64,000 nucleotides of DNA from Plasmodiophora brassicae (lineage: Eukaryota; Endomyxa; Phytomyxea; Plasmodiophorida; Plasmodiophoridae): contig JASFAU010000003.1 in NCBI GenBank assembly GCA_039704465.1, forward strand, positions 124,001-188,000. Direction: 5' to 3'. How positions within the stretch are numbered: the stretch's first letter is position 1; each line of letters opens with the position of its first letter. Of this stretch, positions 21,279 through 34,275 are shown piece after piece. A program made the position numbers and the translations under genes. Under the pieces are notes generated by a model, which was not told where the DNA came from, searched no databases, and saw only the letters and a list, made by a program, of their open reading frames with translations.

Positions 21279-24128
21279 TTACGGCGACACGCGCGGCAAT
21301 GCAACGGACGGCTGGACGGGTTCGGCCGGGGTCAGCCCGACGAGCGACGTCGTCCACGGCTCGTCCTGCAGCTGGCTGTACGTCGCCTGCAGGTGCTGGC
21401 GAATGGCGGCAAAGTTGTACGCCGACCGGCCGACGTCGATGACCGGGTCGAACGGGCTCTCGATGCACAGCCGATGTGCCGTGCCGCCCATGGTCAGTCC
21501 CTGATGCGCACGATCCCGGCCCTGAGGCGCACGTTACGTCAGCCACATACGTTCGCGTTCGTAGGCGACGGTTCAGGCGGAGTACCATCACCTTGGGCGT
21601 CGGGCGCCCGTCTGCGAACACCGACACGCAGTGGCTGTCGACAGGGAACGTGGACCCGTAGTACTGGAAGAAGGCTCGTAGGCAGGTGCCAGCCGACACG
21701 GTACAGCAGGCGGCGTTCGCCTAGGCGTGATCAACGATCAGGTCATCATTCCCACACACAGACAGACACGCACGGTGGTACCTGCAGGTGGAAGATGACG
21801 AGCAGGTAGAGCTGGAAAGACCCCAGGCCGCCGTAGAATGGCGTGCCGAGCCCGTGCATGTACAGGTAGTACTTCATGTACATGGTGATCAGGGGGAACA
21901 ACGGGAACGACTGCATGGCCGCTCCAACCAGGACCCGCGATTCGTCCACGTTGGCGACGTTCCACGTGATGTCGACGGCCACCGATGAGTCCGCCACGGT
22001 CGCCTTGATGATGGGCGTTGACGCCGTCGATATGTACTTCACCGACGTCAGCCGGCGATCGCAACGTATGCGGTGAAACAGGATCTGCAGGCCGTCCGAT
22101 GCCGACACGTTGGGATGGCGGACGACCAGGTCCAGGTCGCTGATCGGCGAGGGCATGTGGAGGTCGTACGCCACCGATCCGGCCATGGCGATCGCGGCGC
22201 TCGGGAACAGTTGGGCGACCGCGTCGCGCACGACGTCGTACGCGAGGTCATAGTGCCCATCATCGTCCTGTCGTGCCCGCATGGCAGTCTGCATGAAATG
22301 GGCCAGGTCCACGTTAAGCCTGCCGGCAACGTCCTCAGGTGCGCCAGCTGGGTACGGCCTGAAGTCGGCACCCAGCGACCATCGCCGCTTGAGCGCTCCT
22401 TCTGGTGCCTCGAGGAATCGGTCAGGCGAGGGAACGGGTGGACGCGGGTCAGCGCTAGAGGCGGGGACGCATGGCGGCAGGCTGTCGTCCTCGAGGCCAC
22501 TGTCCGGCGGTAGGGCGCCGCCTGACAGGGGCGGGAACGCCGCATCGTACTCTGGGGACGTTCGCAGGGCACGTCGCTGCTGCGACAACGCCATCCAGGC
22601 GGACGCCGCATACGACGACACGTTGCCGGGTCGCCCGGGGAGGGCGGCGTCGTGTGGCCCGGCCCCAACGAGCGTAATCGCGCCATCATCACGAGGAACA
22701 GTACTGGGCGCCCGCGACGGCGCCTTCCGTCGCGGTCTCCTCGTGCGGTCAGCGTTGGCGATCGGCGACGAGCGTCCCAGCGAGGGGAAGCCATGGGCGG
22801 GGAAGGCGGGCGTCGTCGCCCGGTCCCGTCGTCTCGACGCATACGTTTCCCAGCCGGGCCCGGACGTGTCCAGCTCTGCGTCGTCAGCACGGGACATCTC
22901 CAGAACGGCGTCGTTGACGACTTCGGGCGGCGCGTCGTAGTGCTGAGCGTCGGCAGTGACGTCTGGCGTCTCGTCGACGGCCTGTACAGGGCTGCCTGCC
23001 GCCTTCTTGCTTTTCTTCTTCTTCTTCTTGTTCGCCTTTGGCTTGCTCGGCGCCGCGGTGGTCGACTCGTCGTCGGCGAAAGGGTCCGGCGCGCCGACCT
23101 GCTTCATGAGGTCGCCGACCTGCCTGGCGAGGCCGACGGCCTGCTCCAGCCGCCCGAGCACGTGGGCCAGACGGCCGTCCATCTGTCGCATGCCTTCCTG
23201 GCATTTGATGGCGACTGTCCTCATTTCGCGAACCACTTTCGTCGTCGTGTGCTCGAACAGGGCCGCACAGAAGGGGTCATCGCCTTTGGCGGCGACGGCC
23301 GCGGGGACGAGCAGGTCGACGACCTTGTCACAGTAGGCGACGTACGCGGACAGCATGCGCTCCAGCTGGGCGTTCCGGGCGAGGGCCGCCTCAACCACGT
23401 CCCGGTCCAGGGCGACCTGGTCGACCAGCTCGCCGGCGGCCGACATGACGTCCTGGGGCGTCACATCGGCGTCCCGCCAGAACCGCAACGCGATCGAATC
23501 GTTGAAGTTGGCATCGCGATCGCGTGCGGCGACCTGCATCGCCGTTCCGGTCGCGCCGCGGATGACGTTGTGCGTCGTGGCCAGAGCGACCGACCTGTAC
23601 TCGTCGAGCTGCGTGGCGTCCGCGATTCGGTGCCCGTACGTTTCGAGGATGACGTCGACCTGAGGCACGGTCTGGTTCGTGAACTTCTTGAGGACGAGCG
23701 CGATCTGCACGATGGACGCGATGGTGTCGAGATGGATCACAGGTTCGCGCTTGTGCAGGCCGGCCCTGGCGTTGGCGACGAGGTCCGCCATGGAACGCCC
23801 CTGAGCAGCGGGCGCCGGCTGTTGCTTCGACCGGGATGCGCGCGACGACGACAACGCCTTCGCGGCAGCGTACCCGCCGCCCTTCCGTTCCGCTTCGCAC
23901 AGCGCGACCCGCGCCTGCTCCAGCAGCACGACGGCGTCGCGGATCTGCGGCGACGGCGACGCGGGCACCGACGGGTCACCGCCCCTGGAAACGAACGCGC
24001 GTCAGCGCCGGCCGCCCGTGTCAACCGAGACCAACGACCACGAACCTCGTTGGCGCGGCGCGTCGATGCCCAGGCGCCGCGTCGGCGCTGGCAATGCAGG
24101 CGAGCAGGAGCGCAATGCTGACCAGCAT
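21279..24128 (-). CDS. P5: signal-peptide Trf4/5-like nucleotidyltransferase
   Basis: Exons (minus) 24128-24046, 23984-21782, 21720-21592 and 21521-21279; 885 residues. The signal peptide MLVSIALLLACIASADAAPG ends exon 1, which is 83 nt as in P7. The N-terminal domain reads LRFWRDADVTPQDVM, the most divergent version of the FWN motif. The basic tract KANKKKKKKSKKAAG is followed by a linker with GFPSLGRSS and YDAAFPPLSGG. Catalytic GSVAYDLHM...SDLDL and VAVDITW are intact. For exon 4 two in-phase acceptors exist (21522 or slightly downstream); the first was chosen because it restores RAHQG, matching other copies. It lies in tandem with P4 and is divergent from P6 across a 164-bp spacer. A long antisense frame over exon 2 is a GC shadow. 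Confidence 0.88.
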
Positions 24129-24292
24129 GGTCGATAATAGCAAATGCGCGCCCGGGGCTGGTGCGCGCGCGCGGGAACTGCGTCCGGCCTGCACGGCGCG
24201 CTATTCTTAGCGTTGCCACGTGGTCCTGCACAAACCGCGCGGTTTTCGCTGCGCAACCTGCAGGGCATTGAGAGCACGCTGGGCGTCGACCA
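24129..24292. promoter_or_regulatory. Shared divergent promoter of P5 and P6
   Basis: Only 164 bp separate the two start codons. It contains CGCGCTATT at 24197-24205, a 9-mer also found upstream of P3, P7 and P8, and a TAATAG sequence next to the P5 start. CG-rich on the left, mixed on the right. Confidence 0.5.
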
Positions 24293-27041
24293 ATGTCGAA
24301 CGTGGTGCGTTTCGTCGTTGTCGTCGCCGTCCTGACCGGAGGCATCGTCCACGGCGCCGGCAAGAAGCGGCGCTCGGCTCCTGCGAGGCGTCCACCGACG
24401 TCGCCCGGCGCTCGCGGCACCCGGGCCGACGGCAACGCGCTGCCGTTGTCGTCGTCTGCTGACATCCGGGACGCGATCGTGATGCTGGAGCAGGCGCGGG
24501 TCACCTTGTGCGAGGTCGAATCGACGATGCTGGCCACGTACGACGTCGTGCTGCCGGCGAACGCGTTCGCTGGGCAGGCGAGGACGCCGGTGCACGACCG
24601 GCCTGCGTCCAGTCTGAGGCGGGGCGCCGCGCTGTACAAACGCGTCCCAGCCATGCGGCCCATGAATGCGGCCGCCATGTTGCAGATCGCAGCGACACAC
24701 AACTTCCTGGCGGGGTCGGCGATCCATATCGACTCGACCATCCGACGTTGCGGCCCTCTCGTCATTGGTGTGGACACCAGATGCGTCGGCAGCATGCGTC
24801 ATCTGGCCATTGGGGCATCAAGGAACCTGACCGATTTCATGTCCACCACTGTGAAGCAGGCGGTCCTCGATCGCGACGCCACGTTCGAGGACCTGCCCGT
24901 GCTACGGTTCTGGAACGAGACGGACGTGGCCCCGGAGGACATCGCGGCCGCCGCCGTCCAGCTACGACGCCAGGCCGACCATGACGAGGCACTGATCTGG
25001 GCTCTACTCGAGCGCAACGACCGACTGGGACGATTGTTCGACGTGTACCACGAGTACAGCGAGCTGGTGAGCACACGCGTCATCCAGCCAGCGATTGGTG
25101 CCGTTGCGCAGCAAGGTCTCCAGCTAAGTCTTGACGCGCAGCTGGAGGAGCTGGCCGAGTGGACGCGTGTATCGAACATCGCCGCTAGCCTGGACAGCCG
25201 CCTCACCCAGGACGTCACCAAGTTGCTGATGTCAAGCGATGTCCTCGACAACGCGCTTGTGCACCTGAGGGAGTGCCGCGATCATGTCGACCGCCTCGCT
25301 TGCACGATAGAGTTGCTCTTCTTTCCTTCAGCAAGCGCCGAGAACAGGCCGGGCGCACCCGGCGATGGACCCGTCAAGAAGGCGAAGAAGAAGAAGAAAC
25401 CGACGAAGCAGGACAGCAGAGTGAGGGGGGACAAGGCGACTGGTGACGTCGTTGTCGACGATGTCCAACCTGCGTCCTGCCCTGGCGCTGATGCTGTCAA
25501 GCACGACGACAGTATCGCGAGCGTTGAATTGCCGTCACGCGGCCCAATTCAGACAGCGGGGACGAAGCGGAAACCGGGTGCGAAGATGGGCACCGACGCG
25601 TACGGCGGCACGAAAGACGGTCACGATCCGCTTAGTGTCGTTGAACCCGTCCACGACGATGTCTACGCGAACGCATCGAATATTCCCGGCGTGTCCGAAT
25701 GGTCGGCGGGTCCACTCGATCATGACGGTGCCGCGCTGTCCCTGCTGCTGAACAACTCGTCGGGCGCCTTGGACGCCAACACGGGAGGCGGGACGCCTTC
25801 AGCGTCGCCAATCGCCGTTGGCGACGTCGACCTTCAGGTGCCAACTCGTGCGATTCCGTGTTCAGCCGTCCCCAGCAACGCGTTCACGTCCCTGACACCA
25901 GCAGCGGATATTCGTTCAGCGCATGACGTCATCTCCCCGAATCATCATCAGGCGGCCGATCGTGACGGCGTACGAGCGCCCCGACTACAACGAAGGGAAA
26001 CATCCAGCAGCGGCCGTATCCCTGCAGGTGCCGCGTCGCTCATCGCAGCACACAACGCGAAACTGACCAGCGGCCTGCACGCCTTCATGCGGTCGGCTGA
26101 GGCGGACCGCCATCGCGACTACGACGCCCATCGTTGCGCGTTCCACGCCGTCCAGCATGCGGTACGGCGCCTGTTCCGGGGCGATCGCCGCGCTCACGTC
26201 AAGGTGGCCGGATCCGTCGCGTACGGCCTGCACTTGGCGGCACCGGTCAGCGACCTGGACCTGGTGGTCCAGCACCCTGCGATGAGTGCAGGCGACGGGC
26301 TGCAGCGACTGTCGGGCGCCATTGCAACCGATCCGGCGTTCTCGTCGGTGAAGTACATTGCGCGGGCGTCAACGCCCATCATCAAGGCGACCGCGTCGAA
26401 CTCGTCTGTCACCGTCGACATTTCGTGGAACGTCGCCAACGTGGACGACTCGCGACACCTCGTCCGGGAGGCGGTCGACGCGTTCCCGTTGTTCCGGCCG
26501 ATCACCATGTACATGAAGTACTACCTGTATATGCATGGCCTCGGGACGCCGTATGACGGCGGCCTCGGGTCCTTCCAGCTCTACCTTCTCGTCATCTTCC
26601 ACCTACAGGTTAGAGCAAGGGCGGTGGCGCCCGCCGGAATCCCATATCACTGATTCGTGCCTGCCTAGGCCAACGCCGCCTCCTGTACAATGTCGGCGGG
26701 CGCCTGCCTGCGAGCGCTGTTTGAGTTCTACGGGTCGTCGTTCCCTGTCGAACAGCAGTGCGTCTCGGTTCGCACGAAAGGTCGCCCAGTCCTCAAAGTG
26801 GGTGCGCTGCTCACCGACCTCTTCAATCCATATCTCATGCATTGTTGGCGGGTCACAGAGGACGGTTGGCCGGACGGACGACGCAGGCCTGTGCATTGTG
26901 AGCCCGTTCGACGCAACCGCTGATGTCGGGCGATCGGCGTTCAACTTCGGGGCCATTCGCCGGCAGATGCACTCGACGTACCTGACGATGACGCGTTCAT
27001 GCGAAGTGGCTCTGTCCGAACTGACCTGCGATGCACGTTAG
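24293..27041 (+). CDS. P6: signal-peptide Trf4/5-like nucleotidyltransferase
   Basis: Exons 24293-26608, 26669-26797 and 26859-27041; 875 residues. No intron separates the signal peptide (VVRFVVVVAVLTGGIVHGAG) from the body: the junction is continuous coding (KKRRSAPARRPPTSP...), so intron 1 has been lost or the region rewritten. LPVLRFWNETDV is present; the basic tract is VKKAKKKKKPTK. The linker is shorter and includes His/Asp-rich parts. Catalytic GSVAYGLHL...SDLDL and VTVDISW are intact, and the spacing between the helix before GS and the motif is slightly longer (DRRAHVKVAGS). Exon 3 ACLRALFEFYG; exon 4 LCIVSPFDATADVG, ending early at ELTCDAR, the shortest last exon of the set. Confidence 0.88.
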
Positions 27042-28072
27042 CCCGTCCTCGACCGCTGTGCCCCGCTTCGTCTATAAAACGATACGGAAGAGGCAGGTTT
27101 ACACACGCACGACACTCACATTTCGTCGTGCTGTGGCGGTCCCCAAAGGGTCGTCCGCGTCAGCGTTGGTGCCGGGCGCTCTGTCGCGCTGTGTGTTGGA
27201 CGCCTTGTCGATATCCCCCCAAGGCCCCCAAATTCGTGTCTCCAACCGTGGGTGGCCAGACTGCTCCTGAACACAGAGAAACAGAGCCTGTTTACGTGCG
27301 CTTATCGAGACACGTGCCAGTGGGCGCCTTCTGCCCACGTACGCGTCATTCGCCAATCGTGCAGGTCGGGTTCCCTGCTCCGTCGCTGATCGCTGCCTTC
27401 GTTGGTCCCACACTGTTCGTCGTGGCTCTCAGCCTGTCGTGTGGCGCCGAAAGCCGTCCCGCTGGCAACATCCACCCGATCCGCACTGCCCAGCTGGAGA
27501 AGACTCCTGGGCAGACGGCTGCTGGAGGACTAACGACGGCAAGCGCCGATCGTCGTTCGACGCCCGCACGTTGCAATCGCCGTACCTGGTTCTGGTGGCC
27601 GTCACCGCCGGCGCCGGCATGGCATTGTCCAATGGCCAGTAAGACTGGCAAGTGGTTCGCCGCTCCGCTCTGGCACGCCAAGAGGCTCGTCAAGTGCGTT
27701 GTCAAGCGCGGGAGGGGGAGGGGGCCGCCGACGTACGCTGGACAAGTGGGACGAGTCGAGGGCCCGCCAAGCGCCAGCAAAGTTCGGCATGACCATGTTC
27801 GCCGCGCGTCCACCGGCATCCACAGTACGACGCGCACCCCGTTTGTCGAACGGCTGTCATGCGATCGAGGTGCGTCCGCCGTGCCGTCTTCGAGCGGATG
27901 TGCCCCCTGATCGGCGATCCGTTTGCCGGACCCGACATGGGCAGACGTTCGCCGGCCCTGCCGCCTACGTCGGCTCGTTTGACATATAATTCGTCCAGCG
28001 CATTACAGTTGCTGCCATCGTCCTGTTCAAATGCCCATGCGGTCGTCATGATCAGACTCGTGCTCGCCATCC
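27042..28072. other. 1-kb spacer with a possible small gene
   Basis: A TATAAAA sequence at about 27074-27080 precedes a plus-strand frame that stays open to 27910. It includes a hydrophobic stretch (LIAAFVGPTLFVVALSL, around 27388-27440) and a basic stretch (KRLVKCVVKRGRGRG). No family similarity is recognised and no Met gives a clean signal peptide. It could be an uncharacterised gene or chance openness in GC-rich DNA. Nothing else is supported here. Confidence 0.25.
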
Positions 28073-31011
28073 CTAGGCGCCGTCACGGTGCGGAGAGTCG
28101 GGCGACCGCCCCGTCATGGCGATGCCTGGTTTGATGTAGGTGCTGGAACAGGGTGCGTGTCTCGTCATGGATGGGGGCATCGGCGAGGTGGGAGTTACGT
28201 CCGACAGCCGCAGGATCACCTGCCCGGATCCCGACGTCGTCAGCGCCGCGTAAGTCGAGGAGAACCGCTGGCGTATGGCAGCGAAGTTGAATGCCGACCG
28301 ACCGACATCGGCGTCAGTCGCGTCGAACGGGCTCACAATGCAGAGACGCTCAGCGTCCGGTTGACCATGGACGCCGACCAAATCAGGCTGTTCCGACACG
28401 GGACGTATCAGTCATCACGGCGGTCAAGCAAGTACTCTCGACAAGCCGGGGACCTACTTTGGGAATTGGGCGCCCGCCTGTATTCACCGACACGCAATGG
28501 TCGTCGACTGGAAACACGAACCCGTAGAAGCCGAAGAACGTGCGAAGACAGGTACCAGCAGACACGGCACAGGCGACAGCATTGACCTGGGCAGGCGACT
28601 CAGCGATCGAGTACGTCCAGGCGCTCCCGTTACCTGCAGGTGGAAGATCACGAGAAGATAGAGAGGGAACGACCCAAGCCCGCCGAAATATGGAGTGCCG
28701 AGCCCGTACATGTACAGGTAATGCTTCATGTACAAGGTGATGGTCTTGAACACGAGGGGGAACAACGTCATGGTGTCTGCAATCAGGTGGCGAAATTCGT
28801 CCACGTTGGCGACCCTCCACGTAATGTCGACGTTGACCAACGACTTGGCAACAGTCGCCTTGATGATGGGCGTGCGTGCCGTCGGAATGTAGAATACAGA
28901 CGAGAACGTGTCATCGGCAAGCATGTAGCGGTACAATGCTGGCAAACCGTTCGACCATGTCTCCGTCGGGTGCTGGATCACCAAGTCCAGGTCGCTGGTC
29001 GGCGCGCGTAAATGCAGGCCATACGCAACGGACCCGGCCACGTTGACAGTGGCGTTTAGGAACAGGTGGCATACTGCTCGATCAACGGCATCGTAAGCCC
29101 TCCCGTAGTGAACGTCGTCCCGGCGTCGGCCACGTTCAGCCTTGGCTACGAATTCGTGCAGGTCGACAGTCAACTGAGAGTCCTGTTCTGCGGCCATCGG
29201 CGGCACCATGTGCATAGGTGGGTTGGGCGAAGTAGGAGTGTGCAGTAACAATCGTCGCTGCTGCGGTGACCAATCCAAATGACGAACACGTGCAGGGCAG
29301 AAGGGCGACGCAGATGCTGACAACATTGAACCCATGCCGGAAACCGTTCTGCTCGATCCATTGCTGCCTGAGGTCGCAACGGGTGTGGGCGACACCTCAC
29401 TGGAGCAGACATCGTTGGACCCGCTCCTGGAACCGGTCATCGACGATACGCTTGACAAAGCAGGAAACCCATCGTCGTACGTTCCTGGGAGTATGGGTCT
29501 GGCAGATGACGTCACGTCTTCATCGGTCGTAGTCGTTTCGCCGCTGGCATTCGTTGCGGGAGAGTCGCAGGCTTTCACCAAGGAATCGTTAGCAGCCACA
29601 ATTCGATCACCGGCCTGCTCGGCAAACGTCGGTCCAGGGCTATCGGCCATGACCTTTGCGTCGTCATGGGGAACGCTGGCCGGCGTAGCTCCCGTGCTGT
29701 TGTTGCAAGCTTGTGGTCCAGACTTGTCCTGCAACGACGGTAATTCCCAGACGGCGGTCTCGTTTTCTACTACCGTCGTCAGCGACAACGTTAACGAAAC
29801 GTCAGACGGTGCCCCATCGTCGTCGACATACACGACCAGTTCCGGGAAGTGATCAGCAGCATCCTCCCCGCCAAACTCGTTTGTGGCGCCAATGTCGCAA
29901 TACTGATCAGGGGCGTTCGTCACGTCGATCGTCAGGTTGGGGCTGCTCGCAGCCTTTTTCTTCTTTCGTGATTTCGCCTTGCGTGTCGTCGGCGTCACTG
30001 TCTGTTCGGCAGGAGTAACCGGTGCAGTGATCAAGCCGTGCATCGTGTTGATGACCTGGTCGGCAATGTTGCCGGCATGCTTCAACTGGCCAAGGTGCTG
30101 CTCCAGATGGTCCATTGGCGCACGTAAATCTTTCGTGAACTGGACCAGCCCCTTCTTCATGTCGTTAGCCAGGCCGAGCGCGTACCGCAGGTCCGCCTTC
30201 TGCTCCAGCCTGGAATGTGCCGCCGCAGCAAGGATCGGCCTGCAGAGTACAACAGCCACCGTGTCGCAGAACATGATGTAGGTTTTGATCACTTGCTGCA
30301 TATGGAGATTCCGCTCGCGGGCCGTCTTCAGCGCTTCCCGAGCCAGCACAATCTGCTTCCTGGTTTCCCTAGCAGCGGAGACGACCTCCTCGGGGGTCAC
30401 CTTTGTCGAACCCCAAAACCATAACGCGGGCAGGTCTTGGAACTTTGTGTCTCGAGCTCGTGTGGCTGCTGACACATTCGCGTCCATGTAATCGCACAGG
30501 TTTTCGCTCGCTGCCAATGCCAGCGTCTTGCACTGGTAGACGCGCGCCGCCTCTGGGATATCGCGCGCATGCTGTGCAACAATGATGGCGACCGGGAACG
30601 AGGTCTGCTCGCAGAACGCGCTGACGAAATCGGCGGTCTTGATGCGTGAAATACGGTTCGCAGGCCCAAGCTGTTTCAATCGTTTGTGCAGGTGGGCATC
30701 GGCCTTGAGACTGGATGCCGAACGAGAGGGCTTGCCTGAGGCCGACGGTGCTGTGATCCCAGTGGGCGACTCCGCTTCGCACAACATGACACGTGCCTGC
30801 TCGAGCAGCACGATCGCGTCCCGGATTTCAGGCGACGGTGACGCCGGCAACGATGCATCCGCCCTGCAACGCAACACGGCCGGTCAGGCATCGGTTCCAT
30901 CAAGTGGCAGCACTGCCGAACGATGAACCTCGGTGAGGCGCGCTTCACCGAGCGGCGATTGCCAGCTGCATGAACGCCGGTGCATGCGATGACGAAAACG
31001 ACGAGCAGCAT
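28073..31011 (-). CDS. P7: signal-peptide Trf4/5-like nucleotidyltransferase
   Basis: Exons (minus) 31011-30929, 30863-28634, 28586-28458 and 28387-28073; 918 residues. Signal peptide MLLVVFVIACTGVHAAG, then NRRSVKRASPR before the 65-nt intron. The motif reads LPALWFWGSTKVTPEEVV, with Trp and Gly substitutions. Basic tract RKAKSRKKKKAAS. The linker holds one GTYDDGFPALSS element. Catalytic GSVAYGLHL...SDLDL and VNVDITW are intact. The intron before exon 3 is 47 nt. Exon 4 is the longest in the family, with an extra Thr/Ser/Gly insert (TTSGSGQVILRLSDVTP) and a tail to SPHRDGA. One inserted residue in SPFDATDADVGRS distinguishes it from the rest. Confidence 0.88.
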
Positions 31012-31283
31012 TGCTGACGTCGAATGCCACAGGCCGGCCTGCGGCGGCCTGCACGGCGCTCGAGCGCAGCAACAATAATAGCGCGCTGTTTGTCTCCACA
31101 ACTCAGGGCCTGCAACTTTCGCCGTCCGCTCCTTCGCCCCTGAATCAACGTTATTGGAACGTCGGCGCTAGCAGGCGGTCGACGACAGACAGGTAAGGAT
31201 GTCGATCGCCGCTTTGATACTGCGAATCAGGAGTCCATTTACTCACAGGACCGGTCGCACAGAGGAACCGCCTCGAGCTTGGT

Positions 31284-34042
31284 TCACGATGAAGAACGTG
31301 GTCTCGAGGATGGCGGAATAGGAGCGTCGGGCGTTAGGGTGCTCAATGCCACATTGTGGGATGCCGACAGGCCCATATACGTCTTATATAGCTGCTGACG
31401 AATGGCGCCAAAGTTGAACGCCGATCGTCCAACGTCAACGCTGGAATCGAACGGGATTTCAATGCACAGGCGAGTGTCGTCCTGCGGCCCACGCTGGGCA
31501 CGTTCAGCCTACGGCAGTGTGCCTGTCAGACGTCCGCGCTCCAGAGGAGAAAACAGGTACGCCCCGACTTTGGGAAGTGGACGCCCGTTCGTCCGCAGGG
31601 AAACGCAATGCTGTTCAACGTGGAACGTCCGCCCGTAGAACGCGAAGAACGCTCGAAGGCAGGCGCCGGCGCGCATGGTATTGGAGACACAGTTCACCTG
31701 AACACAGAGCAAACGTCGTGAACGCTCGAGCGGGACGACCAGCGGCGAGCGCCGTTGACGCGATACGTACCTGCAGGTGGAAGATGACGGGCAGGTAGAG
31801 CGGGAACGACCCGAGCCCGCCATGATACGGGACGCCCAGCCCGTGCATGAACAGGTAATGCTTCATGTACATGGTGATGCGCTTGAACAGCGTATGCCTC
31901 ATGGCCGCGCCGACCAACCGGCGCGATTCGTCGACGTTGGCGACGTTCCACGTAATGTCGATCGTCACCGACGAGTTCGCGACGGCCAATCCGACGCCGT
32001 CGGGATGTACATCGCCGACGTGAACACGGGATCGGCCCGTATTCTTCGGTACAGGTTGAGCAGGCCGTCCGCCGGATGGACGGCTGGGTGCTGAACCAAC
32101 AGATCCATGTCGCTGGCCGGCGCCGGTAGATGCAGGCCGTGCACAATGGACCCGGTCAACGTGACGCTGGCACCAGAACACAGGTCGTGTACGGCCCGCT
32201 CGACGGCCCGGCGACCTTGGTCGTAGTACGCGTCGTCACGCTGCCGAATCGTCTCCGCCGAGATCGGTGACGCTTCCGACGTCTTCGGCAGGGGACGGTG
32301 CTGATGGTGCCATGACGTCGCTGGAGCGCACGTTTCCATCCGATGATGGCACCGACCCGGGCCTCGGTAGAGGTGGGAACTCGTTCTCGTAGGCGTCTGG
32401 GGGCGTGACTCCAGAACTCGGCTCGGTTCCACGCCTCGTTGCGAATCTGGATGCGTCGACGCCGGCGCCGGTTGGGCCGCTGCGAACATCGATGCTGGTC
32501 GCTGAATCAACAGAACCGTCCATTACAGGGCGTGCCGGGACAGGCAACAAAGAAGGCGTCCCCAGAACGACCTGGACGTGTCCGATATCGTCACAAGCAA
32601 CGCTGGTCGACGTGGACGCCGACGATGATGACGAAAGCCGTTCCCGAGGGCGCCAATCCTCCGTTTGTCGGGGGGGGGGGGGGGTACGAGCAGTGAAGGT
32701 TGTGGCTAAATAGGATGCGGTGCTTGCCGAAAGGACATCTGGGCGTTCTACCCCCGATGCCTTCTCCTTGACGAGTAGGTCACCCAGCCGCATCCATCAT
32801 CGACGTCTGCGTCGTCATCGTGAACGGTCACGTCCGTCGTTACGTCGACAGGCTGAGCATGACCTGCAGCAGCCTGTACTGGAGCGTCGTCAATGTCATT
32901 GCAGGGAACAACAGATGCGTTCGTCTCCTTGACGAACGGATCAGGGACGACGTCGACCGTCTTGCTCTGCCTCTTCTTCTGCTTTCTGCGTTTCTGCTTG
33001 GGCGCCGAGTAGGGCGCCAGTACTGTCTCCTCAAGAGGGCAGGCGATCAGTTTCATCAGGTACAGGAGTCGACGGTGAGGCTCGATTGTTGTAGGCGCAC
33101 CAGAGAGCGATCCAGGGTCGCCGTCGCCGCCTGCATGGCCGCGTGACGATCCTTGACGACCATTCTGAGGCCGTCCACCAATAGCACAGCGAATGCCACC
33201 TTCTCGTAGGCCTCCGTCGCGCGCTCCTGGTTGGCTTTATCGATCACGTGGACCTGGTAGTCAATCACATTGGCCACGAGGTCGCAGTGCCGCATGTACT
33301 CAATGTACGCGTGTGCCAGGAGTACATTCCGCTCGCGAAACACGATAAACATCTGACGATCGTTGTCCGCCTTCTCGCGAACTTGCTCCGCAGCCGCCAC
33401 GATCTCGTCCGAAGACACACTGGTCGAATTCCAGAACCCGGGCATGTCTGCGAAGTTGCCGTCGCGAACCGCCACGGCTCGCTCCACGGTCGATTCCATG
33501 AACTCGGTCACGTTCTTCGTTGATGCCATGGCTTTGCAGAGCAGCAACGGGGCGCTGGTCTCGTAGAGAGCAAGGACGTGGTCAACCTGGTCGATGGCCA
33601 TCAATACCGTGTCGAAGACTGTGGCGACCTGGACAGCGGAGGCGATGTTTGCAGGCGTCATGGCCACAATACGGCCGCGAGTGCCGGCCTTGACCGCGAG
33701 ACTGGCTACAGGAACGTGACGCACGATGTCCTGGACCGAGGCAACCTTCCATGGTGGCGATGATGATTCCGTGTACTCGGAGGCCGTCTCCGCGTCACAT
33801 ATGCTAACACGCGCATGCTCTAACAGCACGAAGGCGTCGCGAATTTCCGGCGTAGGCGACGCTGGACGTATCGGGGCGATTCTACACGGACGGCCCAATC
33901 AGCCGGTGCCCGGTGCGATGCCCGGATTGCCAACCGGTGCGGGGGGGCGTCTCACAGACGTGCGCCCCTTGCCGCCAGCATGGACAGCGGCAGGCCATAC
34001 GAGGAAGACGATGACGAAAGCGGCCAGGACTCGTCGAAACAT
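31284..34042 (-). pseudogene. P8: broken family copy
   Basis: All parts of a family gene are recognisable but not in one frame. The signal exon (FVIVFLVWPAAVHAGG) starts at 34042. The N-terminal domain lies at 33898-33056 (PGFWNSTSV). The frame then changes near 33070 (before LMKLIACPLEE), again after GCGWVTYSSRRR near 32750, and again between the linker and core. In the core, GSIVHGLHL...SDMDL is present, but about 20 nt are lost after YIPTAS, removing the TPIIKAT block and shifting frame; the rest (VTIDITW, FKRITMYMKHYLF, exon 3 ACLRAFFAFYG, exon 4 LCIEIPFD) continues intact to 31284. With the core broken it should be inactive. The intact 3' exons suggest recent decay, or part of the damage could be sequence error in G/C runs. 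Confidence 0.8.
32670..32684. repeat. G15 homopolymer
   Basis: Fifteen consecutive G inside the linker of the P8 pseudogene, near one of its frame changes. It is a hotspot for both slippage mutation and sequencing error. Confidence 0.9.
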
Positions 34043-34275
34043 GTTGCTCGTGCGGTCCACGTCCCGGCTGCGGGCGTACGTGTTATATGTCGTGCGTTGT
34101 CGGCCGCAGCGGCGTTGGTCTTGCACCGCGCGCTATTCGCGGTGCGCGCGACTGGCGCAGTTTGTGCAGTGCCGACTGCGACGTCCGGTCGCAGCGCTCC
34201 AGGCAGCAGTGGCGTTATATAACCAACAGGTCTACGTTCGAGCAGCTTCAAAGCAGTACTGGAGATGTGTTTCAG

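Noticed and set aside
22652..24121. A 489-codon plus-strand open frame
   Set aside because: Antisense shadow of P5 exon 2; low-complexity Arg/Val-rich product without family marks.
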